64,000 nt of DNA from Apostichopus japonicus (taxonomy: Eukaryota > Echinodermata > Holothuroidea > Aspidochirotida > Stichopodidae), in contig NC_092574.1 of assembly GCF_037975245.1 (NCBI RefSeq), forward strand, positions 7,748,213-7,812,212. Reading direction: 5' to 3'. Shown here piece after piece: positions 32,601-47,600 of this stretch. Under the pieces are notes generated by a model. The model was not told the DNA's origin. It searched no databases and was given only the letters and a program-made list of their open reading frames with translations. Position numbers and translations under genes: made by a program. The number at the start of each line of letters is the position of its first letter. Within the stretch, counting starts at the first letter, position 1.

Positions 32601-35600
32601 GCAATCACTAACAATACATTACATTTGTATGCTTCAGACAAAAATACTGTTAAAAGAGACCAGAGGATGAACGGTGTATGAGTCATGTATTTATCAAGCA
32701 AAAAATAACTGTACAATAAACAGATGACTTGGAAACATAATTTCATCTGATGCAGAATAACTGATTTCAAAATCAAATTTAAATTATGAGCACAAAGCAG
32801 AACACCACCAGCATTTGTCATAAGTAAAGTTGGGTTAGACTAAAATACTTGTTCTTTCAAGAATACAGAACCTTGGTTTTAAATGTCTACTTTGCTTTCA
32901 AATAAATATAACAATGAATGGAATCATAAAATATTCTCTATGTAACTCCAATTAACTGAAAATTATGGGGAAATGGCTAATTTTGATCATTTGGTTTCTT
33001 ACTTTGAGAAAAACCCAGCAGGTCTGCTAAAACTGGAATAAATTACAACTCACACCGGGAAGCTTACTTAAACTAAATGCATGCGTAATCCTATTTATTA
33101 ATGTGTACTTCGTGCATTACTAAAATGTGGTGCACACACAAGAGAGCATGCATTCCTTAAACCACCTCTATCAACATACATATTCAACAAGTCTAACATT
33201 CAGACTTACATCCCACACACCCCCTTTTAAATAATAATAGATAATAAATTATTCGAGACAGCCTGTTTTAAATGCTGATCAAATGTTTCACAACTGTGGT
33301 TTAAACTCACCCTAAATTTGACATCTTTATTTTCGTCTAATACTTGTTCCATTTCCAGACTTTGCTCCACACCACAGGTCACATGGTAGGCAGTCTTGCA
33401 AGTCTTCACCTGAGAGATAAGGAGAATTCATGCAGCTTAACCATGAAACATTATAGTGCACCTTAAAATCATATAACATGTTATATCAAATATTAAATGT
33501 AGCATTCACAACAGGACATAGCTTGACTTTTTTTTTGGGGGGGGGGCGGTGCCTGATAACAGATATTTGCAAACAACCCCCCCTTCGGACAGAACTGTGA
33601 GACAACAGATTGGCAATCCCTGCAGATATATAAACTTGCCTCCATACATGACAACATCTAACATAGAATATGCCAAAGACAGAGGATAGATAAATGAAAG
33701 CTTTTACTATAAATTCTTTGATCTAACATAAGATTAAAAACTTGCTAGATCTGTCTGTGTTTGCCTATCATTCAAAAGAAAACAAATTTTCAGGATTTTT
33801 CTTTTGGTTTTATCTGATGCTTTTTCTCCTTCATTCTTCCTCTCTCCACTCATCCAACCCATTCCTTAACTTGGTATACCACCATGAACTGAAATTTGTA
33901 CTGCAAAAACAGTACAACTGTGTACCTTCTTTAGCTGAATGGTAACTTAAGAACTGTGATTCGTTGTTTATCTTTCCTTCCGCCCGTTCACTCTTTCTCT
34001 TTTCAAATTCAATTTTCATTAGCCCTACAACCTATCAAGGCCTTTTACACCTTCTACACACAAGAATATCCCTCCAAAATAAAATGAGTACACTGTTAAA
34101 CTTAGAAGTAACTCAAAATGCAATATGCTTACAGAGCATTGGATGCAGGCACCCGTCCTCTCCCTACACAGATTGCAGATAAGTGCCCAGCGGCTTGGCT
34201 GTAAAAAACAGAGGAGAAGATGTCACAGAATACTATTAGTCATGTTTCCCTAAATAAATCCAGGTAGACTCTCATTCCTCAGAGTCACATGGGTTTAGGT
34301 AGTCTACCTTCATCCCATACCCCCACCACCCCCCCAACCCTGATAAACAAAGAAGGCATGGAAGACAACATTCATCAGGAACATGGATAACTATCACAAC
34401 TTGATCACCAATATGCAAACCTCAATCATGTTTAAGCTTGAAACAGAACCGTTATGCAAGATAAATGCAATTACTGCACCTGTATTTGTGTGATAGCTTT
34501 CCAAACAAGGACCATTACCTAACAGGAAGATTAACAGATGAGCCCGATATAGGATTGAGATGCAGAATGACGGGAAAAGGGGGGGGGGGTTAGAATACCA
34601 GAAAAATTACTCTGTGTGGAGTTACTCTTAAGTACTGGTCACTATTTTGTCTTTTCAGATGTAAGTTGGTAAAAACAGAATGTACTACTCACAGGTATCT
34701 GTGATATTTTGGTAATCGGCTCCATCCGTTCTACATCCCCTATGCTGACTTCAGGGATCCACAGGGCGCAGTTGACATGGGCCCATTTGGTTCCGCTTCT
34801 AAAGTTAGGGGAAGATAGTGAAACATAAGAAATCAATTACTTCATTATCCCCTTATTATATATGCAAGTAGGACAATGATCGACATTGACATTGTTTTCA
34901 TGTTGTCAGATCAAACTAAGAATCATGTCCTGGAAAGTTACAAACACTAAACTACAACAGTACGCTTTTACATCCATCAAAACTTAATAGCTTGTATTGC
35001 TTATAAATATACTGTTTCAATAACCCAACTTTGGAGGATTCCAACACATAATGAAACTTGTCTGCAACAAAACCCTTTTTTGTCTAACCTAACACGATTC
35101 ATTGTGCTCTGTCATTATTACTGTGTAACGTGTCGGATATCGAATCAACAATTTAAGATGTTCTAACCGTGTGCTTTTCATTGCTCCTCCTTTCTTGCCA
35201 CAGAGCATGCATTCCGGCTGAAGTCCGAGAGCGCAACAACGACACATCCAACTGCCCTCTGGGATTTTGATGACTCCATAACACGCCTGTGGGGGAATTT
35301 AATGACGATCATTAACAATAACAAAATGACGGCAGATCAATTCAAGTAAACCCCAAGATATCTGTTACAAATCGTCGATAAATCTTTGTTAAGTTTAGCT
35401 TGTGTTGAACTAGTCTAGAGATATTTTGTCATACTGTTTTTCATGTGAAGACAAAAAACATAAATTTAATGAATCAAACAAGCTGAACTTATACAACCCT
35501 GGTAAACATTTTGTGCATTGTTCTTCCAAAAACTCCTCCAGCTCATTTAATTCTTTTAACAAACAGCTAGTAATTAAATTAATCATTTATTAACGATACA

Positions 35601-38600
35601 AATGCCTATCCAGCATTGATATGCATCTTATTCTTTGCCTATCTGTATCTGCTAGGCAACTATGTAAGGCCTAAAGGGAAGTATTGATAAATGCTTTGAA
35701 AAAATAGTTGAATTTCTGTAGACATAAAAAAATATATTTGCCAAACTAAGGATTACTTTGTGACTGTATATTTGCATAGCAGGTGATATTTTAGTTTTAA
35801 GCAAAACAACTGCCTCAAGTTAACAAACGACAAACCACTTAAGAGTGGTAGACACCGCTCCAAATTTTCTCTACAAGCAAAACTAAGATAAAACCAAAAA
35901 AAACTAATCTTCCAATCATTGGGGTAAAGAGCTAAACCATTTTGCCTTGCAGCCAAGTTTTCCAGGTGTATAAAGAAAATATATTAATTTAATGTCAAAA
36001 TCTGAACAAATCCAAACCAAATCATTATTACAACTGTCATAAATAAGTTCAGTTTGAAGAGAGGAAAATGGCAAGAAAAGCAATCTATGACATACTAACC
36101 TGATGAACACAGATATCACATTTGTCACAGAACACCATTTCGTTGCCATCTTCACTATCAGGCTGTTGGAGAAGTCACAAATATTTCCGTTAAATTAATA
36201 AACGAAATACAAAATACGAAATACGAAAACAACCATTCCTTGAGGTGAAAATCATCATGCGACACAAATAATATTAAATACCAGAGCACTATAAATTATC
36301 TGTGACAAAGTGGTATGTAAACAAGATAAGTATTGGAACCCATTTTTTTTCTAATCTTCTCATTTTGGACATTTCATGACTGATTCAATTTTAGCTATTT
36401 AAGATTTCACCCTACTGTACATTGAAATTGAAAAAAGAACAGACTAGTACTTTTTGTAACTATTCTGGACAAACTTCTAGTAATATTGTTGATGAAGCGA
36501 TTTAATTCAGCAAGAATGTACCCTTCAAACATCTCATACATCATACAAGAATTGGTTCAACTTCTCCCTAGAAAACAGGATGAATATGTTTTTAATAGTG
36601 TTTAAAGGGACCAAAAATCAGGAACCGGGTACCCGAGAGCGGTTACCCATCGGGTATCCGGGTACCTGTAAAAAATTGTTTTTTCCACGAGTATCGCGAT
36701 TTTCAAGAAATAACATATTGGATGCTATACTAGATGAATTATATTCTCGGGTGGGTACCCGGATACCCTGTGCAAACACTAGTCTTTTAAGAAGTTTAAA
36801 GTAGAAAGTACATGAAATATTTGATGTCTGAGATTTCCCGTGCAAACACTAGTCTTTAAGAAGTTTAAAGTAGAAAGTACATGAAATATTTGATGTCTGA
36901 GATACCCCATGCAAACACTAGTCTTTAAGAAGTTTAAAGTAGAAAATACATGAAATATTTGATGTCTGAGATACCCAGTGCAAACACTAGTCTTTAAGAA
37001 GTTTAAAGTAGAAAGTCCATTAAATATTTGATGTCTGAGATACCCCATGCAAACACTAGTCTTTAAGAAGTTTAAAGTAGAAAGTACATGAAATATTTGA
37101 TGTCTGAGATACCCAGTGCAAACAATAGTCTTTAAGAAGTTTAAAGTAGAAAGTACATGAAATATTTCATGTCTGAGATACCCCGTGCAAACAATAGTCT
37201 TTAAGAAGTTTAAAGTAGAAAGTACATGAAATATTTCATGTCTGAGATACTCACAGCTCTGCAGACAGCGCAGCAAATGTCCTCATCATATTCAATTCCT
37301 AGACCTTCCTCAGTTTGTATGGCATGTTCTATGTTCTTCTGACACTACAAACAGAAAAACAACCATATTAATTATTAAATTGATACACACACCTCAAGCA
37401 CAATTCTCACCAAAAGGGACAACATCCGTCGCTCGAGTCTGTTTAAACATCTTGTGCATATTTACGTTGCAAACACAGGGAAGTATTCGATCTACACATT
37501 GCTAACACTAACCAGGTGATACCACAAACAGGTTTTTAAATAGTCACCCAGTTAACATTAGATACCACTTCAGGACTAAAGTCTCATAATCAATTCATTT
37601 AATGATGTTCACTGGTCACGTTTTTAACTTCAAATACTGAAAAAGACAAAATTCCTGTCTTATTCTTGTCGTGTGAAGTACAGTACCGCTCACGTATAAC
37701 TCGCGTAGACGTATACTCTACGTTTATCTACGCGATTATACGCGATTACACGATGTTATACGTTTCTGTACGCGACTTTCTACGCGGTGTCTACGCGGCG
37801 TCTACGCCGTGTCTACGCGGCTTAGGGCTTCGCTTCAGTGCACCTGAATAGGGATTATACGCGCGTAAAGACGTACAATCTCGTATAATCTGTAAACGTG
37901 GGATATTCTCAGCCGCTTTATATAGCAGAGCTTCTATGGGTTAGAATAAACTGTGATGCAGAAAAGAGTCGGTAAACTCAACATCAAGTAATGTCTCCTA
38001 AGCCTTTCCAAAATATTCAACCACAGAGTAAGCATATACTTAAGCCGTTAAGAATAGGAGTAACAAAGAAAACAGCGCTACTAGAAGTACAAACGATCGA
38101 TACAATCAGTGCAGGAAAACTTCAGCAAGGAAACTTTATCAATTACAATGTGCACCAGTCTGTTAATATTTATACGAGTTCCTCCCGTTGGGCATTAAAT
38201 TGAATGTAGGTAACAATTAATGAGAACAAGGTAGGCCTTGGCCTATCCTACCTTTTAGCCTTCATCGAAAGTTACGCCGTATATGCCTCGCAAGAAAACC
38301 ACGATAACCGTTTAACGAAAAAAACAAAACAATATTTGAACTTGAAGATCTGACTTCCCCCAAAAGCAATGACAAGGTTTTGGTTAGGCCTACTATTAAA
38401 AAATATTTTCAGAAGAAAACCCTTACGATTTTTTCCCACAAATATTGAGGCTTAGGTATTGGTGCTTCCTCACAATCAAGGAGCCTCCAAGAATTTCGCT
38501 CCGCTTACGTAAAATCTATATATATATAACACGTGGAAAGACCCGATTTTTTACACACATAATTCCCATTGACATTAGTCACGGAACATAAATTGGTCAT

Positions 38601-41600
38601 CGACATTCGAACTTGCCCAGGTTCACTTCACCATGAGAACGAAAGAAGTTTTATCAGTCGAAGTTTATGATTGGTTGCCTTTTTAATAAAATGTTATCGT
38701 TAACACAAACATAAGCGACTTTGGATACTTTTCCTACTGTATATGTAGCGTTTCTATTTTGCACTCCTGGCACGATGCCAAACAAAATATTTCGAAATGC
38801 AGTGTATTGCTTTTTCCACAAGGGCCATTGCTGGTATGTTATATTGAAAGTACATAGGCCTGGCCATTCAGAAAGTGTTGAAAAATCGTGTAAGGTGAAT
38901 TAATGATTTGAACAAAGTCAAAGGTGATACAACTTTGAACACAAAATTGCTGCGAAGAAATATATTGAAGTAACGTCATGTTTTGACAAAAGCATTCAAT
39001 GTACAATAACTATTTACTAACCTTTTGAAACAAAAATTCAAGCAGAAGGAGTGGGGAGCAGTAACACGAAATAAGAGAAATATCGACATATTGATGATAA
39101 TGGCCATCGGTATATCTTATCCTGGTTCTAAGTGGCTTCCGTTCAACAAAAATATCGTTTTACCTAGGCTCAAAACGTCGCACAAAATATTTTCAAAACA
39201 ATGGTACACATGAAGTAATCCAATAAATCCCAGACTGAACAACGAATATAAATACGGTACACTACAGCATCGTTACTTTAATGTTTACCTCCTGCCGACA
39301 CAACCGAAAATGTTTAATGTTTAATATGTAATACGGAGATACGTATTGAACTTTTTTTTTAAAATAATTTCAATGTTTTAACATGTCACTCCCGTAGCGC
39401 CTTAAAAGTTGCTAAGCTTTTTATTGATAACGCCGAACGTACCGCCATTACCAGACACACAAGGCGCCACGAAATGTAACACTGTTTAAAAAGTCGGAAA
39501 CATCTGAAAGTACTAGTAATATGCAAATGTTACGAACGTTTTACCCCTACGTTAAGTGTATTTTTTCTCACCGTTCAATCGTCCGGTTATTTTCCTTTTT
39601 TTTATCTTCAATGGTTATCGAAGTTTGTTTTTGACAATGAGGAAATGTTATTCGCAAAATTTGAACACATTGAGAAACAAATCCCAGGGCGTAAAATCTC
39701 ACGAACATAATTGTACTTCCAGGAATCCAGGGTAAAGCTCGTTGCTGCAAAGGTTGAGCTCACACGCGCTAAGCAAGGTACCTGGGAGACTGCTTGGGCC
39801 ACCCCTCCTCTCTTACGAGACGGGTTAATATAGTGTCGCACGTTTTTGGCAGTTTGCCAGGGTTGTAACAACTCCTTGTTAGGTCAGAATGGAATGCAAA
39901 TTAACAGGTGTCAGGCTTGTGAGCAGAAACCAGGACATGACCTAGATTTCCAGGGTAGTCAATATTCCGCGCGCGCACCTGCAGTTGGGATATTTGGTGA
40001 TCACGTTTTAGTACGCATGACATAGGAAAACGAAAACCTCAAATGAAACTTACTGTTGGAATACGTGGATTTTACTCTTCTGATGTTCGGTTACAACTGG
40101 TTCTTATAATGTCAAGTTGAATGGAGCTGGTAAGCATCTTAGCGCCATTTTAAATTGTGCTCGAACACTTTTGTCATGACCAATCAGTCTGTGGATCCTA
40201 AATGTTTTTTATTTGGCAAACGGGCATTCAAGGGAAAAAGTCATGCAATTGGAAACTGTTTTCCTACATTCTAAGAAGTATAAGTTTTTTTTACGTAACA
40301 CCTCTTTTTTTGTTCAAAGTTTTGTTTTAGCCTAGGCCTAGGCCTACTCAAATCAACTGAGGGAGAACAGGATGTTCAATGAAGGTGTACATACTTTCAT
40401 ATGAAAGGTCCGCCGTTTTGCGGCAAATTCTCTGCCTCTTTCAATACATATTTCCCAATAAAACATTTCTTGCGACAAAGAATTACCATACGTTTGAGTT
40501 GTTCTTTTTTTTTTCAAATAAAATACTGTTTCTCGTACGAAATCTGAAAAAAAAACGGGCGGCCATTATTTTTTCTTTTCATTGCTTTAATACTAGTTCG
40601 GAATACGTGGCTTCCTTTACAAAATATTATTTAATGATAGTTTAGATTGCTTGTAATCCGAATAGACACCCGGGAATTCAGGAAAAAGGAGGCCCCTTGT
40701 GCGGGCGAAAAACATGTTTTGTTTTTTACCGGCCCTGCTTCAAAGTTGTTCGGTGGAATTTTTTCTTTTCATTCCAACGAACCAACGGTAAATTAAATAA
40801 AAATTGACAAAGAAACGCTTAGTAGTACTTTATTATTTCTTCAAAATGTTGACAACTATTCAAAGTAAACTAATCCTCCGTGGAACAGAACCTCTACAAC
40901 TGAAAAATAAAGTCGGGGAAAGAAACACTGAATAGAAACCCAATTAACAAAAAAAATTCTATGCCATCAAACACTTTACCTTCGTCCCCTTCGCTGCAAA
41001 GTGAATATCACCTCTTAAACTACGATGTAAGAAACGGCTGTTTTAAACATCTCACTAACTCTTTCGGCGACTTTAATCCCTATTCATTGAGCACAATAGC
41101 ATTTCCTGCGTATAAACTCGTAGAGGGATTATACGCGGTGTCTACGCGGCCTCTACGCGGCAATTTCTTTGTCAACGAGTTTATACGCGAGTGTACGTGT
41201 TTATACGTGTTTATACGATTCTGTGCGCGTACACATGTCCAGTTATACGTGAGCGGTACTGTAATACTGACATAGGGCCAATTTTTGAAGGAATTTTTCT
41301 GGTTGTCCCAGGGACAACCAGGCCGTGCATATTTTTGTCGGAAAAGCAAAATTTGGTTGTCCGAAAAAATGTAGCAATAATGACAATGACCAACATATAC
41401 CTTGTAGGAGAGATGCGTAGGTTGGAGAATAGAAGAGCAGCTTTTGGGCATGACACCAGTTTTTGTAAATATTTGGGGATATTAGTTACAAGGCAATCTG
41501 AATTTGATGTAAACAACTAGTCTTCGGCTGGTCGACCTCCGCAGCCGAACAGATATTTGGATCATCCCGGTGGACCAGACTACGATTAAAAATTTAAAAA

Positions 41601-44600
41601 TAGGGCGACAAAATATTCAGCAACTTTAGTACATACCACCAGTCGACGCAAGCCAACCTATTTTATTGACGCTTTAAACTTACCTGGATTTCACATTGCT
41701 CTATTATTTTTTCCATGGTCAGTTCATCAATCGGGGTATCTCCTATGAAGCACAAAATAGAAACGGGAAAAGTTAAAGTCATTCCATCGACATGAAATAA
41801 CGACACAAACAGTTGCACTGTAAATATCCGTATGCATCCTACAAATTAATGATTTATCCAAAGACTATATCATCTCGCACGTGATGGTAACTTTGGGTAG
41901 TGTTTAGCAGGAATGACAAAAGTCTAAAATTTTCATTTTTTTAAAATATATAACACAGAGGGAGTAAATGAAACATTAGTCCGACTCTTAAAATGAGGAA
42001 TGTAGTCGACATATATAAAATGCATTTTATGCTGACAAGATTACCAGAGCATACTAGACACGGTAGAATGCGGTGCTTAGGTTGTGGGGAGACAGGTAAG
42101 TGGGGAACGAAGTAAATATTGGGCAATAAATTGTGATGTCATGCATGAACAACTCATCAGGCTTTCACTGTTTTTGTATCTTTTGTGTTTTTACATTGAT
42201 GCAATCAGAGCCTCATCCACGTTTAAATCAATGTTTGCCGACCATGTTTACTGCACCAACAAGATACAACATAATTTATAACATGCTGTCACACAGTATT
42301 AAATTATTTTCCAACGTTATGTAATCACTCCAAGACAGAAAAGGAGAGCAGTTGTTGAGTTTTGTTGGTGCAGTCTGTGGATGACATCAAACATTGATTG
42401 CACAATGAACACAATTACATAAAGTGAAAAAAAAAGGGAGAAAACTGCAACACATTTGTATCTCAGCAATGGAGCAGGCTACAAAGCCGGGAGTTAAATC
42501 AATATATGCTTCATGTCGCAAGAAAGTTTACTGCTGAGTAGAGATTACCTTAACAGATTACATAAATCCAGCTCGCAGATAATCTCGACTATTTGAATAT
42601 ATTCCTTCCCACCAACATAAAAATTAAAAGCTGATGAGTTTAAGATCGGTTTCCCTGAACCATGTAAACTTACCCATATCCTCCCTCTCCCTGTTAATGA
42701 TATGCAGCCACTGGATGTCCACTTCATCTAAATCGTACTGACAAGTGGCCTCAATCTGCCTCTGCCGTTCTTCGGCTTGCTTCATTTGTTCTTCCGAGCC
42801 ACTGTAACACTTGATGAGCTTGTCAGGGCTGCAAATAATTAAAAATCAAAGAGGTTAATTTCAAGCGTCAATGGGAGATCGTATAAATAAACCAGACTCT
42901 GGGCAATCCGTAAACATCGGAGAGATAGAGAGTTAGCAGCTCTCCGGGTTATGTACCTAGACGCTACTTGACGGATGAACGTGCGAAGAAAGGTCACCAA
43001 CCGATTTAACCTCAAAACTTGACAAGATATATGACACTTCAAGTTTCAAATAGAAGTTATTTAGAGTTGAGATATATTTTAAAAACTGTGATAACAATTC
43101 TGCGACACTCATTAGCATTCATACTTTGACCCTCAACTCTAAACTCTATGAAAGTATCTGGAATTAGTGTTCAGAACCTAATTCAGGGAATAATTTATCA
43201 GGTATCCAAATGGATCGACTGCAAGACAAGTGCAAAGATAAAACAGTTTTATTGTACACAGGGAACTGTAGTATTTTATAAGAGACAAAAGTCCAGAGCC
43301 TTCAACACTGCTTCAAGTACACAAAGTTTGAACACTTAATTATTTCCTGTGATTTATCCAGTGTCACATAGTAAAACACTACATGCAAGATGGTCAAAGT
43401 GCGAAACAAATTTTGCAGAAATAGCAGTTCATATACACAGGAACCATGGAAGTTTTTATCAGAGACACACATCAGAGCCTTCAAACACTGCTATGTACAC
43501 AATATTTGAGCAGTGAATTAGTTCCTGTAATTTATCAAGTTCCATAAAGTTAAACACTACATGCAAAATGGTCAAAGTGCTAACAATTGTGCAGAGACAC
43601 ATAGCAGTTCCTATACACAGGAACCATGGATGTTGATATCAGAGGCAAACATCGGAGCCTTCAAAACTGTTTTGTTAAATATGAACACTTACTATCCACT
43701 ATATGAAAACGCATGTGTAGACACTTTGGATGGTAGAATGAGAAGGAAGGGCAACGACCGGAGGAGTCGGTCGTTGAGGGTGCACAGTGTTAAAAGATTA
43801 CCAGGGCATACTAGACACGGTAGAATGAGGTGCTAAGGTTGTGAGGAGACAGGTAAGCGAGGAGCGAAGTAAATATGTTAAATATGAACACTTAATTTCT
43901 CCCTGTTGATTAAATATTTTTCTCCTTCTTGTCAAGCCCAAAATTTGCAAGCACTGTTTTTCCTTGGTACTTACATTTTGAATGTGCCAGAGTCCTGCAT
44001 GAGGACTTCAAAGAACTGTGGGTCATTGATGGAAGTGTCGTCCACAGGAACCTGGACGCCTTTCTCCCACTCCTGCTTCCATTGGTCCTGGATGACCCAG
44101 TATTCCTCCTGTTGCAGCTGGTAGGAGTCGGGCAGCTTCATAGCACTGATGAGGTCTTTGCGGAAGACCTGGAGGGGCAAAGCAGAGATAGTTGAGAAGC
44201 GTTGTCAAAGTTACACGTTACAAGTTTAAATTTGAGAGGGAGAGTTAGAGGATTGTGTTTCTTGAATTACTGACCAAAATGTGATAATCAAGGGACTTTC
44301 CCTGATTGATGTAAACCTACTGTAGTGCATAGCAGACTGCTACTTTCTGTAGACTGTGTTATAGGGAATCATTTCTCCAGTAAGTATGGCATTGCAAAAT
44401 GCTATACCAAGTGGGCAAACTGCTATACAAGTCCAAAGATGTACAGCAGTTTTTGTAAGCAGGAACTATAGTATTTCATAGAGAAAACGTTCATATCTTC
44501 CAAAAACTGTGACACACAATTTGAAGTATAAAATAATTCCTGGTTTCCTCTGTTGAACTAAATGACCTTTGACCTCAGCCAATTATAATGCATCTATTTT

Positions 44601-47600
44601 AATCACTTAGGGAAAGCTACATACAGTACTAAGCTGTGCTTTTTGATTTATCATCTACACACTAAGTACTGTACTGTATATCAGTCTGAACTTACAGAAG
44701 TACGTACTGTAGGTGTTTTGAATTAACGTTAACAAAGTATTTCACATGCTGCCCTTTGATGACCTTTGACTACCTTAAAGGATCTTTGACCTCTACCAAT
44801 TATGACAGATTTCTTAAGAAATTAACAAATACCAAGTATGAAGTCCAACCAAATTTGAGTTATTGTATTTACAAGCATACATGTGTTACATGTATGCACA
44901 TAAAGACATTCAGCAGATACACCATACTGTACCATCAACAAGGTTTCTTTTGCCTAAGTGGTAAGAAATCTCTAAGTGAGATAAAATGCTTCAAGTGTGT
45001 CACTGTTGTGGAATACATTCTTTGGTTTATTGCTAATGATGGTGCAGTATATGAAGGAATTATGAAGTAATCGTAGCATTAAACATTCATATTGAAAGGA
45101 GCTCACTTTTTGGCGCAGACACCCGAAGTGGAATTCCTAAAATATATATATTGGTCTTTTTTACATTTATTTTGGCCTGAAGACTTTTTATTGATGGAAC
45201 TGATATTACTACTGCACTGGTATGCTTTGCGAGCTTACAATTGGAAGCATTTTGTGAGCTGCATAAATTTATAAACAGCCTTAAAAATTTAAAATATTTC
45301 AAATCCCCCTATCTTAACCCATTAGATCATGTCCATGAAAATTAGTAACTGAACCTTACACTTTCTCATACAGTACTGTTCCTACAGTATAGGCAGGTTG
45401 TACAAATGTTACTATGTAGCAGAATTGCACATACAGTATATATTATGTATGGGTGGTAACCAGCTCACTTGCAGTAAGTATTCTATATTACACAGTGCAG
45501 CTGTTTCTTCAGCTTCAATGTACTCAGCAAACCGGGATTACTGTAACATGTGGTTGAGTAGTAGTGAGATTACCAGAGCTAACTGTCTTAACTATGTTAA
45601 ACTATTGTATTGTGAGACACTTTTATAAAATCAGAAAAGGTCAGGTTACTTCCCATGGTGAAAACTGTGCAACAGATGGCTACCATGTTTTCAACCCTGT
45701 GTACAGTATAGGATTCCCTCAACCTTAAGTCCTGCATCTACAGTATGCAAGATTCTTTATAGGACTTTCCTCTGGGTGCTAGCAATGCACTATCTTTGGA
45801 GTGGAGTGTTAGCAATGCACTTTCTTAGGAGTGTTAGCTCAGTGGTTAAAGCTGGTGCCTTTCAATCATAAGGTCCCGAATTCTAGTCACTCCAAGATTA
45901 ATGTATGTTGTCCAGTTACAGAGTTGTTGACAATTGACAATTCAAAATCATGGACGTTAAATATGAATCTAAGAGACTGACTTCGGTCAGCTTGCGGCTT
46001 TGATAAGCCAATGAGGCTTCTTCGCGAGTACCGGCTTGCAGGAGGATCTAAATACATCTTAGAGTTTCTTTATATATACTGTTTACAGACACTCTATTCA
46101 AATGAACTAGAAATAAGTCTACAAACATGTATACATATACGGCTATATATATGGCTGGGATTAAGTCGTTGAAGCATACATTACAGTACACTAGTTCTGT
46201 ACATCAATTTCATTCACCAATCAGATTCATTAGGGCACTTATGATTCTGGTAATACTCCCTTTTTATTGGTCAACGGACTTAACGTTGAATAAAAACTGT
46301 ACTGCTCTTGTTTTAAAAACTACACATTATACTATATGTATACTTCTCCACATTATTCAGCTACTGTTTGCAAAACTTCATGATCTCCATAAATTGACAG
46401 CTAAGTTGTACAGTGTAACTGTTTCTGGTGCAATCTGACTACTATAGTCTGCAGATTAAGTATTTACTTTCAAACCAACCTGTGATGCTTAACATTGTCC
46501 AATATTCAACATACTGTACAAAACAGCATTAAGGAATTGATTGATTGATTGATTGATTGAGTTGGTAACTAATACTGTGTACTGGGATGACTGTTGATTC
46601 TATATATATACCGCAGAGCCACATTACTGTCCTGTAAGGTTACTCATACTACTGAACGGTACTTGTGAGGAAAAGTTCACTCAAGTTACTCAACCACTAT
46701 GTGACAGACAGTGGGGGAGGGGTAATACCAAAAACAAACCAAAAGTTACTATAATTCATTCAATTTACAAGTAATTTAATTAAAGCATAAAAATGGCACA
46801 TGTATGCAGTAATTAATGTGCACAGATGAAAGGGTCAGTAGAGTAGAGTGCACATACAGTAGCTATATATATTCGATATTCAATCAATGTACTGCAATTT
46901 ACAAAATGTGTGTATTCGGTTGACGTTGGCCCTCTAGGCCACACCTGTTAAACATGTACAAGCAACCCTTTTTAATTACGGTCGCCATGGTCGCATTGGC
47001 GACCACAATTCTCGGCTGGCGATGAGAATTTCTGGAAAAAATTAATGCTAGTCGCCAGACCTATTATACTGTGGCGATCAGTTTTTGCAACTGAAAATTT
47101 CACCATGATGAATTAAAATTGTCACGAAACTGTTCAAAATTTTAAAATGACAAGTTAGAGTAGCAATATTATGTGATAAAATGAAAAGAGATTTAATCTG
47201 TCTTACAATCTTTAAAAAGTTTAACTTACAACACTGTCGATATTATGAAACAAACTACGTTCGGCAAAGCCCTGTTTCAAGACTGCCTAACAATGAACAA
47301 CGTGCACTATACGTACATCAGTTTACAACTGCAGTGTTTAACCCTGGTAGGCTACATGTGCAGCAAATTTTACCAGGTACTTTGTCAAGCAAGTTGCAAC
47401 CCCCTGTCTAACACCTGTTTGTTAACATTTTTGGAACGTTTCCAAAAAACTTTTCATGGAGTAAACTATTTTGGCTCCACTCTAGAATTAATTAGGTCAG
47501 TCAGTAAAGGATCGGTAAAGTTATGCGAAATATTATCTTAGACGTTTAAGAAAAGTAGGTAAATATCCCCGTAACATGAAGGTAAGTAAAACACACCTCA

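Noticed and set aside
36779-37276. 165-codon minus-strand frame of 23-residue repeats
   Set aside because: It arises because the 69-bp tandem unit is a codon multiple. It is out of frame with JADE exon 5.
45828-45893. A functional tRNA gene
   Set aside because: The T-arm and anticodon arm are degraded and a SINE body follows, so it was called as a SINE head.
47181-47541. Transposase remnant inside the hAT-like element
   Set aside because: Two frames of 76 and 98 codons, but I see no hAT dimerisation or catalytic motif.
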